Source of the DNA: DATKIY01 sp035543875
GTDB lineage: Bacteria > Actinomycetota > Actinomycetes > JAHEKZ01
Direction of reading: 5' to 3'
NCBI GenBank assembly: GCA_035543875.1
Contig: DATKIY010000165.1
Coordinates: 1 to 6,420, forward strand
Length of the DNA stretch: 6,420 nt
The notes under the pieces were generated by a model that was given only the letters and a program-made list of their open reading frames with translations, did not search any database and was not told the origin of the DNA. Positions 1 to 5,636 of this stretch are shown here, piece by piece. The first letter of the stretch is position 1. Every line of letters begins with the position of its first letter. Made by a program: the position numbers and the translations under genes.

Positions 1-971
1 TCGACCTGGGCCCTATCGCTGATCTAGAGCTGCGGCTTGGGCAAAGCGCGCTCCGGTTAGCCGAGGGGCAGGTCGAGACGGCCGACGAGACGTTGTCGGC
101 GGACGGCATCATTCTCGCTGTTGGCGCCGATGCGATCCAGCTGCCGGGAACCACCACGCTGCGCACACATGACGACGCTAGGAAACTGCACGAGCAGCTT
201 TATGCGGGTGCGTCGGTTGCGGTCATCGGCGCTGGCTGGATTGGCGCTGAGGTTGCGTTTGCTGCGGCCGAGGCCGGCTGCATCGTCACCGTCTACGAGG
301 CACTCAACTCGCCACTGGCTGCGGCTTTGCCAAGTGAGCTCGGCATGTTGACGGTGCCCTGGTACGAGCAGGTCGGCATCGAGCTCCGACTAGGCGAGCG
401 GGTCGCAGACGTCGCAGCACTTGGCGCAGATGTTGTTGTTGCCGGACTAGGCGCCAGGCCAGCCACCGGGTGGTTGCGCGAGAGCGCCGTAGAGCTCCGC
501 GACAACGACGGCGCGGTCGTCGTTGATGAGTTCATGCGCACCAAGGTCGAAGGGGTCGTTGCTGCAGGCGACTGCGCCGCTTGGTGGTCCAAGCGCTACG
601 ACAAGCGGATGCGGGTTGAGCACTGGGACACCGCGCTGCACGCTCCAGCGGTAGCTGCGTCGTCGCTGCTGTCTGACGATGGTGATCCGTACGACCCGGT
701 TCCCTATTTCTGGTCCGACCAGTTCGGTCACAACCTTCAGTTCGCGGGGCACAAGAGCGACGACGACCGGATTGTGGTGCGCGGTGACACCTCGGATGCC
801 AGTTGGGGTGTGGGTTGGTTCAATACCGAAGCCGAGCTGACCGCATTTCTCACCGTCGACCATCCGCGCGACTTGACTCAAGCGCGACGCGCGATGGCAG
901 GCAGAAGTCGATTCGACCTCGATCTGTTTGCCGATCCCGCCACGGCTGTTAAGCAAGCCGTCCTGACGTAG
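1..971 (+). CDS. FAD-dependent NAD(P)H:ferredoxin reductase-type oxidoreductase, 5' end missing
   Basis: This is the C-terminal 322 residues of a pyridine-nucleotide-disulfide family flavoprotein of the ferredoxin reductase type, which moves electrons from NAD(P)H through FAD to a ferredoxin. The frame is open from base 3 to the TAG at 969-971. Residues before the TTG at 93 already look like family sequence (about 25-50: VETADETLSADGIILAVGAD), so that TTG is not the start. The NAD-binding motif GAGWIG lies at 228-245, followed by a strand ending in Glu (VTVYE, codon 297-299), which usually favours NADH. The second FAD motif, AAGDCAAWW, is near 561-587. The last ~90 residues (PYFWSDQFG onward) match the Reductase_C domain. 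Relatives are about 400 residues, so roughly 80 N-terminal residues with the first FAD motif are off the window. It ends 28 bases before the next gene and may be co-transcribed. Its electron acceptor is unknown; a carotenoid-modifying P450 or oxygenase is only a guess. Confidence 0.88.
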   Translation, partial: DLGPIADLELRLGQSALRLAEGQVETADETLSADGIILAVGADAIQLPGTTTLRTHDDARKLHEQLYAGASVAVIGAGWIGAEVAFAAAEAGCIVTVYEALNSPLAAALPSELGMLTVPWYEQVGIELRLGERVADVAALGADVVVAGLGARPATGWLRESAVELRDNDGAVVVDEFMRTKVEGVVAAGDCAAWWSKRYDKRMRVEHWDTALHAPAVAASSLLSDDGDPYDPVPYFWSDQFGHNLQFAGHKSDDDRIVVRGDTSDASWGVGWFNTEAELTAFLTVDHPRDLTQARRAMAGRSRFDLDLFADPATAVKQAVLT

Positions 972-999
972 AGCTCGCGAGGCATGGCAGGCTGGACCT

Positions 1000-1386
1000 G
1001 TGACCGGAACAGCGAGCCTCGATACGACCCTGACCTCTGACGTCGACGCACTCGTCCAGGATTGGCTGACGGTGCCAGAAGTTGCCGACGAGCTAGGGAT
1101 CGACATCGTGCACGCGCGGCAAGCGCTGAAGGACCGTCAAATTGTTGCAGTACGCAGGGGCGACCGACGGGTCATCAGTGTTCCAGCGGCTTTCATTCAC
1201 GAGGGTGTCATCGTCAAGAAACTGCCGGGGCTACTCACGCTGCTCGCCGACGCCGGCTACGACGAGAATCAAGCGATTCGCTGGCTGTTCACCGATGACG
1301 ACACGTTGCCAGGACCTCCCATTCGGGCGCTGGTTGAAAACCGGGGCACCGAGGTTCGACGTCGCGCGCAGGCTCTGGCGTTTTGA
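1000..1386 (+). CDS. Rv2175c-family winged-helix DNA-binding protein
   Basis: A 128-residue protein starting at GTG 1000, with a weak GCAGG ribosome site 8 bases upstream. It resembles mycobacterial Rv2175c over most of its length: an N-terminal helix-turn-helix-like part (LTVPEVADELGIDIVHARQA, about 23-42), a wing (IVAVRRGDRRVISVP, 48-62), then the highly conserved VKKLPGLLTLLADAGYDEN (72-90), RWLFTDD (94-100) and a C-terminal EVRRRAQALAF. Rv2175c is known to bind DNA and to be phosphorylated by the Ser/Thr kinase PknL on a Thr in its flexible N-terminus. Here the N-terminus is also disordered-looking and Thr-rich (Thr 2, 4, 9, 10, 12), so similar control is plausible but not shown. Its TGA overlaps the TTG of crtYc (bases 1383-1386), tying its translation to the lycopene cyclase. 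A role as a regulator of the carotenoid genes is inference. Family assignment is firm; function in this organism is not. Confidence 0.88.
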   Translation: MTGTASLDTTLTSDVDALVQDWLTVPEVADELGIDIVHARQALKDRQIVAVRRGDRRVISVPAAFIHEGVIVKKLPGLLTLLADAGYDENQAIRWLFTDDDTLPGPPIRALVENRGTEVRRRAQALAF

Positions 1387-1730
1387 GCCGCCTCGCCTAT
1401 CTCGGAGTCCTCGCCTTCATTGCGCTGGGGACGGTATGGCTGGAGCTGGCGCTGCGAACCCGAGTGTTCACCAGGCTTGGTCGGTTAGTCCTCGCCATCG
1501 TTCCGGTGGCAGCACTGTTTTTCTTGTGGGACGCGTACGCGATTGCGCACGACCAGTGGTCCTTCGACCCGCGGCTCGTGACCGGATGGGTCCTGCCACT
1601 GAACGTTCCGATCGAGGAGCTTCTTTTCTTTCTGGTCGTGCCGATTGCATCGGTCTTGACGTACGAAGCGGTTCGTTCCGTCAAGCAGTGGCCAGGTGGC
1701 GACGAGACTACTGATCGGCTCACTCCGTGA
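1383..1730 (+). CDS. crtYc: Lycopene cyclase subunit CrtYc
   Basis: A 115-residue integral membrane protein, one half of the heterodimeric actinobacterial lycopene cyclase, which closes the ends of lycopene (or of elongated C50 lycopene derivatives) into rings. Three membrane segments are visible at about residues 3-20, 33-50 and 78-96. Family signatures are WDAYAIAHDQWSFDPR (49-64) and the acidic PIEELLFFLVVP (76-87), the latter in the expected place before the last helix. The length fits the family (about 100-125). The TTG start at 1383 overlaps the previous stop as TTGA; it places the first helix right at the N-terminus, as in homologues, and no better start exists without losing that helix. 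The gene overlaps crtYd by GTGA at 1727-1730, so both subunits should be made together. Ring type (beta, epsilon or gamma) cannot be read from the sequence by eye. Confidence 0.93.
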   Translation: MSRLAYLGVLAFIALGTVWLELALRTRVFTRLGRLVLAIVPVAALFFLWDAYAIAHDQWSFDPRLVTGWVLPLNVPIEELLFFLVVPIASVLTYEAVRSVKQWPGGDETTDRLTP

Positions 1731-2086
1731 CCTACACCCAACTTGCGCTGGTAGGCGTCGTGTTTGCGATTGCATTGGACCTGCTTGTTCTTCGCACGCG
1801 GCTCGTGACGCGACGAGTGTTCTGGGCCTCCTACATCATCATCTTGGGCTTTCAACTGTTAACCAACGGAGTCCTGACCGGACAAGAGATCGTTCGATAC
1901 GACGGCGACCAAATCATCGGTTCGAGTGCACCGCAGTTCATCGGTGACGGTCGGCTCGGCTTTGCGCCGATCGAGGACCTGCTATTCGGGTTCTCCCTCG
2001 TGCTCCAGTCCCTGGTGTGGTGGGTCTGGTGGGGTCGCCGTGGCGTTCAGCGCGAGCCGCTCGCTGGGCCGCCTCGCTGGCGTTGA
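1727..2086 (+). CDS. crtYd: Lycopene cyclase subunit CrtYd
   Basis: A 119-residue membrane protein, the partner subunit of CrtYc; in characterised systems both are needed for cyclase activity. Membrane segments are seen at about 5-22, 32-50 and 79-101. Recognisable family blocks are ALDLLVLRTRLVTRRVFW (16-33), FQLLTNGVLTG (42-52), the IVRYDGDQIIG turn (55-65) and LGFAPIEDLLFGFSLVL (77-93), with the PIED acidic motif matching PIEE of CrtYc. The C-terminus is a short Arg/Pro-rich cytoplasmic-looking tail (GRRGVQREPLAGPPRWR, 103-119). The start is GTG 1727, inside the stop of crtYc. The last 40 bases overlap, on the opposite strand, the end of the minus-strand NTPase gene. No obvious terminator follows; the plus-strand transcript must end inside the opposing gene. 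Confidence 0.93.
   Translation: MTYTQLALVGVVFAIALDLLVLRTRLVTRRVFWASYIIILGFQLLTNGVLTGQEIVRYDGDQIIGSSAPQFIGDGRLGFAPIEDLLFGFSLVLQSLVWWVWWGRRGVQREPLAGPPRWR
2047..2086. other. Tail-to-tail overlap of the two operons
   Basis: The final 40 bases of crtYd (plus, stop TGA 2084-2086) are also the final codons of the minus-strand AAA_28-type NTPase (stop at 2049-2047). There is therefore no intergenic space between the two convergent blocks. The bases hold only a short imperfect hairpin (GCGAG-CCG-CTCGC, 2052-2064) without a T-run, so I do not call a terminator. Read-through from either side would give antisense RNA over the other block. Confidence 0.85.
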
Positions 2087-2649
2087 GTGGCGTCTCCGCG
2101 CGGTTGATGTTCAGCCTTAATGAAAGCGTCGATACTAGCTGCGCGGTCAGCGATATCAGCTGGCTCGATATCGACGAGTTTGTAGCCATGGTCGCGGTAG
2201 ACGGCTTCATGGATGCGTTCGAAAGCCAGTGAATCGTCATAGGAAATCCGGCGTACCGCAGTTCGTTCGACAAAACCGATAGGGCGCACGAAGAACACTT
2301 CCTGCTCGAATGTCCCCTCGTGGACAATCCGATTGACCTCGTTCGTGATTGCCGTGGAGGGGGTGTGTCCGCAGTAAATGGCGAGAGCCAGTGTGCACAG
2401 CGGGGACCGATCGTGCAGCAGCACCCCGCGTGAGGTGGTATCCGCCCGCTTCTGCCGGCTGATCTGCTCGCGCAGAATTGTGTCCAAGAACTCGGGACGC
2501 ATAACGGTTTCGGTATCACCTTGTGCCTGCGCAGCCGTGATGAGGTCTGTCGCGGCTTCGTCGACGACGTCGTAACCGAGCGCCTGCAGCTCGCGCAGGA
2601 CCGACGTTTTGCCGCACCCTGGCGCGCCAGTGACGATGTAGCGAGTCAC
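2047..2649 (-). CDS. AAA_28-type (NadR-kinase-like) P-loop ATPase, substrate unknown
   Basis: A 200-residue soluble P-loop NTPase. The Walker A motif GAPGCGKTS is at residues 8-16 directly after the first strand (RYIVT). It is followed by YDVVDEAATDLI (26-37, a conserved Asp-Glu after strand 2), HDRSP (79-83) and RRISYDDSLAFERIHEAV (133-150), ending in a YKLVDI strand (156-161). This order is typical of the AAA_28 family, which includes the kinase domain of NadR; the family's substrates are mostly unknown. The body ends near residue 180. The last ~20 residues are a polar, low-complexity Arg/Gly/Gln tail, largely antisense to crtYd. The GTG start overlaps the stop of the upstream NTPase gene (GTGA, 2646-2649), with AGG 8 bases before it, so the two NTPases are translationally coupled. 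It is the last gene of the crtE-crtI-crtB block. A role in carotenoid metabolism is suggested only by position. Confidence 0.85.
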   Translation of the reverse strand: MTRYIVTGAPGCGKTSVLRELQALGYDVVDEAATDLITAAQAQGDTETVMRPEFLDTILREQISRQKRADTTSRGVLLHDRSPLCTLALAIYCGHTPSTAITNEVNRIVHEGTFEQEVFFVRPIGFVERTAVRRISYDDSLAFERIHEAVYRDHGYKLVDIEPADIADRAASIDAFIKAEHQPRGDATQRQRGGPASGSR

Positions 2650-3194
2650 CAGCTCAACCTGGCCATGATCGTGTCGACGACGTGCGGCAGCCCAGGCTCT
2701 GAGTCAATCGTCAGGTCCTGAAAGCCGGAACCGTAGCCATTCTTTGACCACTCGGCGGCCATACGCAGGTCGTCCTGCCGTCCCGTCGTCGCGTGGGTCT
2801 CGAGCCGCGACTTGATGACTTCTTGCGATGCCACTAGCTCGACCACATCAACCGGCATGTCCAGAACCGCCTTGAGTCGATCCAGCTCCTCCTGGTTGCG
2901 CACGGCGTAAGCGATCAGGAAGTACTGGATCCCCGCGTCCAGGTAGTTAGCTAGGACCGACGCCAAGTTCTTTTCTCTAATCTCGCTCAGTGTGTGTGCT
3001 TGATGAGTGGGCGACGTGGGATTGGCCCAGCCAAGCCAGTCCAAGTCGATCGCGGCATACGCCAATCCCTTGTCGTCCAGCCGCTCAGCCAGATCCTCGA
3101 CGGCAGAGGTCTTTCCCGTCCCGAACAACCCAGTCACGACCACGGCTCGCGGTGAGTGCCGGTCGGCCGCAGCCTGGTCAGCTGATGAGTCCAT
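2646..3194 (-). CDS. P-loop kinase/NTPase with IDLDWL motif, substrate unknown
   Basis: A 182-residue P-loop protein resembling small-molecule kinases (adenylylsulfate- or adenylate-kinase-like ATP-binding proteins of actinobacteria). After a ~15-residue polar N-terminus comes strand 1 and Walker A, VVVTGLFGTGKTS (18-30). AYAAIDLDWLGW (45-56) marks the end of strand 2, where kinases of this class often bind substrate, and VDVVELVASQEVIKSRL (115-131) resembles the strand-helix before the lid. I do not recognise a specific substrate. I prefer ATG 3194 over the GTG one codon upstream, because GAAAGG (3206-3201) sits 6 bases before the ATG. It lies 16 bases after crtB and overlaps the next NTPase by 4 bases, so it is very likely in the crt operon. 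It shares little with that NTPase beyond the P-loop, so the two are not a recent duplication. Confidence 0.83.
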   Translation of the reverse strand: MDSSADQAAADRHSPRAVVVTGLFGTGKTSAVEDLAERLDDKGLAYAAIDLDWLGWANPTSPTHQAHTLSEIREKNLASVLANYLDAGIQYFLIAYAVRNQEELDRLKAVLDMPVDVVELVASQEVIKSRLETHATTGRQDDLRMAAEWSKNGYGSGFQDLTIDSEPGLPHVVDTIMARLSW

Positions 3195-3200
3195 CACGTG

Positions 3201-3206
3201 CCTTTC
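3201..3206 (-). promoter_or_regulatory. Ribosome binding site of the first P-loop NTPase
   Basis: On the minus strand GAAAGG is followed by CACGTG and then ATG at 3194. The 6-base spacer suits the ATG and would be only 3 bases for the GTG at 3197, so this site decides the start. It is the clearest Shine-Dalgarno sequence seen in the window; most other genes rely on stop/start overlap. Confidence 0.6.
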
Positions 3207-3210
3207 GCGG

Positions 3211-4128
3211 TCAGGCCCACTTGTGACGAGCGTGCAGCGCCCTTCCCCAAGCCGGTAGGGCTACCGCCAGACGCCGGCGGGTCGGGACAGTCGCACGATG
3301 GTCAAACACTTGGTAATCAATCCGTTCCACCTCGTCGACAATCCCGCAGTAGAGCACGCGGGCTGCTTCGATGCATGGGCGACTCGTCGGGTGTAGCTGG
3401 TCAATTCCGGCTCGCGAACGCTGTTCGAGACGCTTGACTCGGTCAATCTGGCGGCGCAGGGCCGCGCGCATCCGGTCATCAACGACACCTCGCTCGACGT
3501 CTGCTCTGGTGAGACCAAACTCGGCGAGCTCATCGAGTGGGATGTAGAGCCGACCGCGCTGAAGATCCTCGCCGACGTCGCGGATGAAGTTTGCGAGTTG
3601 GAACGCCACACCGAGATCGATCGCGTGGACGTAAGCCTCGTTGGTCAGTGGTTCCAAGATGGGCACCATCTGGAGGCCAATGACGGCGGCCGACCCGTAG
3701 ACATACCGGTAGAGGTCGTCATACGTCAGGTACTCAGTCACCGTAAGGTCCATCGCCATCGAGCAGAAGAATGCTTCGAAGTGCTCATGCGGGATGTCCC
3801 AGCGATTTACGGTGTCAACCACTGCACGTCCGATCGGGTCGCTGCTAGATCGGCTTTTGAGGTCGCAGAGAAACTCGTCACTCCAGCGATGGAGCTCATC
3901 GGCTTTTTGACTGCTTGTCAGGCTGCTGTGTAGATCGTCGACGATCTCATCGGCATACCGAGCCAGCGCATACAGGGCATGAACGTACGGGCGCTTGTGA
4001 GGCGGCAGGAGCAACGTTGCCAGATAGTAGGTCTTCCCGTGCTCCGCGTTGATTTGGCGACACAGCTCGTAAGAGTCGCGAAGCTCCGGATCTGTGATTC
4101 CTGCAGCAGCGAGCTCGCGCGCACTCAT
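3211..4128 (-). CDS. crtB: Phytoene synthase CrtB
   Basis: A 305-residue trans-isoprenyl diphosphate synthase of the squalene/phytoene synthase family. It joins two geranylgeranyl diphosphates head to head to give phytoene via prephytoene diphosphate. The first Mg-binding acidic motif is in YALARYADEIVDD (53-65; Asp60, Asp64, Asp65). The second is in the signature QLANFIRDVGEDLQRGRLYI (177-196; Asp184, Asp188). The segment YVYGSAAVIGLQMVPIL (142-158) matches the substrate-cavity helix. The length is normal for bacterial CrtB (about 290-320). The frame stays open 194 codons upstream into crtI, but homology begins near the ATG at 4128, which overlaps the crtI stop as ATGA; I therefore start there. 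Downstream is a 16-base gap to the first P-loop NTPase. Gene order crtE-crtI-crtB is common in actinobacteria. Confidence 0.95.
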   Translation of the reverse strand: MSARELAAAGITDPELRDSYELCRQINAEHGKTYYLATLLLPPHKRPYVHALYALARYADEIVDDLHSSLTSSQKADELHRWSDEFLCDLKSRSSSDPIGRAVVDTVNRWDIPHEHFEAFFCSMAMDLTVTEYLTYDDLYRYVYGSAAVIGLQMVPILEPLTNEAYVHAIDLGVAFQLANFIRDVGEDLQRGRLYIPLDELAEFGLTRADVERGVVDDRMRAALRRQIDRVKRLEQRSRAGIDQLHPTSRPCIEAARVLYCGIVDEVERIDYQVFDHRATVPTRRRLAVALPAWGRALHARHKWA

Positions 4129-5633
4129 GAGGTCATCCGGAGCGCACGTGAGCGGTACTGACTGTCCGGACCCGTAATCCGCTCGGCGGCTAGCCGTCCT
4201 GACAGCAGAACCATGGGCACTCCCACTCCTGGGGTCGTGCCGGATCCGGCGAATACCACGTTGTCGCCCCACAGGTTTCGCGGACGGAATGGGCCGGTTT
4301 GGAAGAAAGAGTGTGCTGACGCAAAGGGGGACCCGGCGGCCATTCCGCGTGACTGCCAATCGAGTGGGTCGATGAAGTGCTCGGTCACAATACTGTCTGC
4401 GATGCCAACGTATCCGCGCTCTTCCAGGGTACGGAGCATTTCCGCTTTGTAGCGTGCTGATTCCACGGACCAGTCGATGTCCGCTTCCAAGTTCGGGGTG
4501 GGGAAGAACACGTAGTAAATCTGGTGGCCGGGTGGGGCAAGACTCGCGTCCGAGTAGGTGGGATTCGAGACCAGGAAGGACGGGTCGTGCATCAAACGTC
4601 CGCGCCCAATCAGATCGTCGAAAACGCCACGCCAACTTTGCCCGAAGTGGATGTTGTGATGCACGACCTTGTCGTATGTGGCGGTCGACCCGGTAAGCAG
4701 AAGTGCGCAAGACGGTGAGTAGCGGAGTCGCTTAACCGACCACGGCTCGCGGCCGAGGAGGTCCCGCCAGGCGATGGGGAGGTCTGGGTTGAGGACGACG
4801 GCGTCGCATGTGATTCGCTCGCCGTCCGCCGTGTGCACGGCGATGGCGCGCGATCCCTTGACCTCGACGCGCTCAACCGCGCATTGGTAGCGGATGGACG
4901 CGCCGTGCTTCTCAGCAGCGGCTGCCATAGCCGTTGGCACCGCGTTCATGCCGCCAACTGGTGCGTAGACCCCGGCGACTGAGTCCATGTAGGCGATCAC
5001 GCAGTAGAGCGCCAGGGCATTGAACGGTGACATTCCCGCGTACATCGCTTGGAAGGACATCACCCGCTGCATCCGTGGGTCCTTGAGATACTGAGCAACC
5101 TTGGAAGACATGCGTCGAAACGCACCCAGAGCGGCGAGCTTCGCCAAGCTTGGGGTGAGGAGGTCGACGGGGGAGTCGATATTGCGGTCGATGAAATCGT
5201 TCATCTCGTGTCGATAGAGTGCACTCACAAACTTGACGTAGCCGAGGTACCCGGCGGCCTCGGTCGGTCCGCACACTCGCTCGACCTCGGCGGTCATCGT
5301 CTCGGTGTCCGCGTGAACATCGAGATGTGACCCATCGTGATACCAGGCTCGGTACAGGGGGGTGACTGGATGCAACTCCAGCCAGTCCGACATCTGTTCG
5401 TCGACACTTTCGAAGGCATCGGCGATCAGCTCTGGCATCGTGAGGACCGTCGGACCGTTGTCGAAACGAAAGCCGGAATCCTCGACAACTCCGGCGCGAC
5501 CTCCGGGTATCGCCTCACGTTCAAGCACAGTGACGCGACGGCCGGCACCGACCAAGCGCAGCGCAGCCGATAATCCGGCAAGGCCTGCCCCAACGACGAC
5601 GACGTGCTCGGTTGGGCCTTTGACGGTCCGCAT
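4125..5633 (-). CDS. crtI: Phytoene desaturase CrtI
   Basis: A 502-residue FAD-dependent, bacterial-type phytoene desaturase that introduces double bonds into phytoene, normally four to give lycopene, at the membrane surface. The N-terminal dinucleotide-binding motif is VVVVGAGLAGLSAALRL (11-27), followed by VTVLEREAIPGGRAG (34-48) and FDNGPTVLTMP (57-67), all standard in CrtI. The C-terminal signature NVVFAGSGTTPGVGVPMVLL (458-477), then SGRLAAERI, closes the FAD site. Length is as expected (490-550), with no frameshift or missing motif. The ATG at 5633 lies 3 bases after the crtE stop. I see no clear ribosome site, so coupling to crtE is likely. The last 20 or so residues after AAERI are variable. 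The number of desaturation steps cannot be told from the sequence, but neighbouring lycopene cyclase genes suggest lycopene. Confidence 0.95.
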   Translation of the reverse strand: MRTVKGPTEHVVVVGAGLAGLSAALRLVGAGRRVTVLEREAIPGGRAGVVEDSGFRFDNGPTVLTMPELIADAFESVDEQMSDWLELHPVTPLYRAWYHDGSHLDVHADTETMTAEVERVCGPTEAAGYLGYVKFVSALYRHEMNDFIDRNIDSPVDLLTPSLAKLAALGAFRRMSSKVAQYLKDPRMQRVMSFQAMYAGMSPFNALALYCVIAYMDSVAGVYAPVGGMNAVPTAMAAAAEKHGASIRYQCAVERVEVKGSRAIAVHTADGERITCDAVVLNPDLPIAWRDLLGREPWSVKRLRYSPSCALLLTGSTATYDKVVHHNIHFGQSWRGVFDDLIGRGRLMHDPSFLVSNPTYSDASLAPPGHQIYYVFFPTPNLEADIDWSVESARYKAEMLRTLEERGYVGIADSIVTEHFIDPLDWQSRGMAAGSPFASAHSFFQTGPFRPRNLWGDNVVFAGSGTTPGVGVPMVLLSGRLAAERITGPDSQYRSRALRMTS

Positions 5634-5636
5634 CGG

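Noticed and set aside
93..95. TTG as the start of the flavoprotein gene
   Set aside because: The frame is open to base 3 and the 30 upstream codons already read as family sequence, so the gene begins outside the window.
928..952. Promoter-like TTGCCG ... TGTTAA before the Rv2175c-like gene
   Set aside because: The spacing is only about 13 bases and the -10 match is poor; not supportable.
447..1106. 219-residue open frame antisense to the flavoprotein and the Rv2175c-like gene
   Set aside because: It is a shadow of two well-supported plus-strand genes, and its translation is low-complexity Ser/Arg-rich without motifs.
2048..2066. Short inverted repeat (CAGCG...CGCTG, or GCGAG-CCG-CTCGC) at the convergent junction as a terminator
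   Set aside because: The stem is only 5 pairs, lies inside both coding regions and has no T-run on either strand.
2165..2174. Palindrome TCGATATCGA as an operator
   Set aside because: It lies within the NTPase coding sequence far from any start, is single-copy as far as I can see, and is easily a chance event.
4129..4710. Upstream extension of the crtB frame to give a 499-residue protein
   Set aside because: The extension lies inside crtI in another frame and has no family similarity; CrtB homology starts at the ATGA overlap at 4128.
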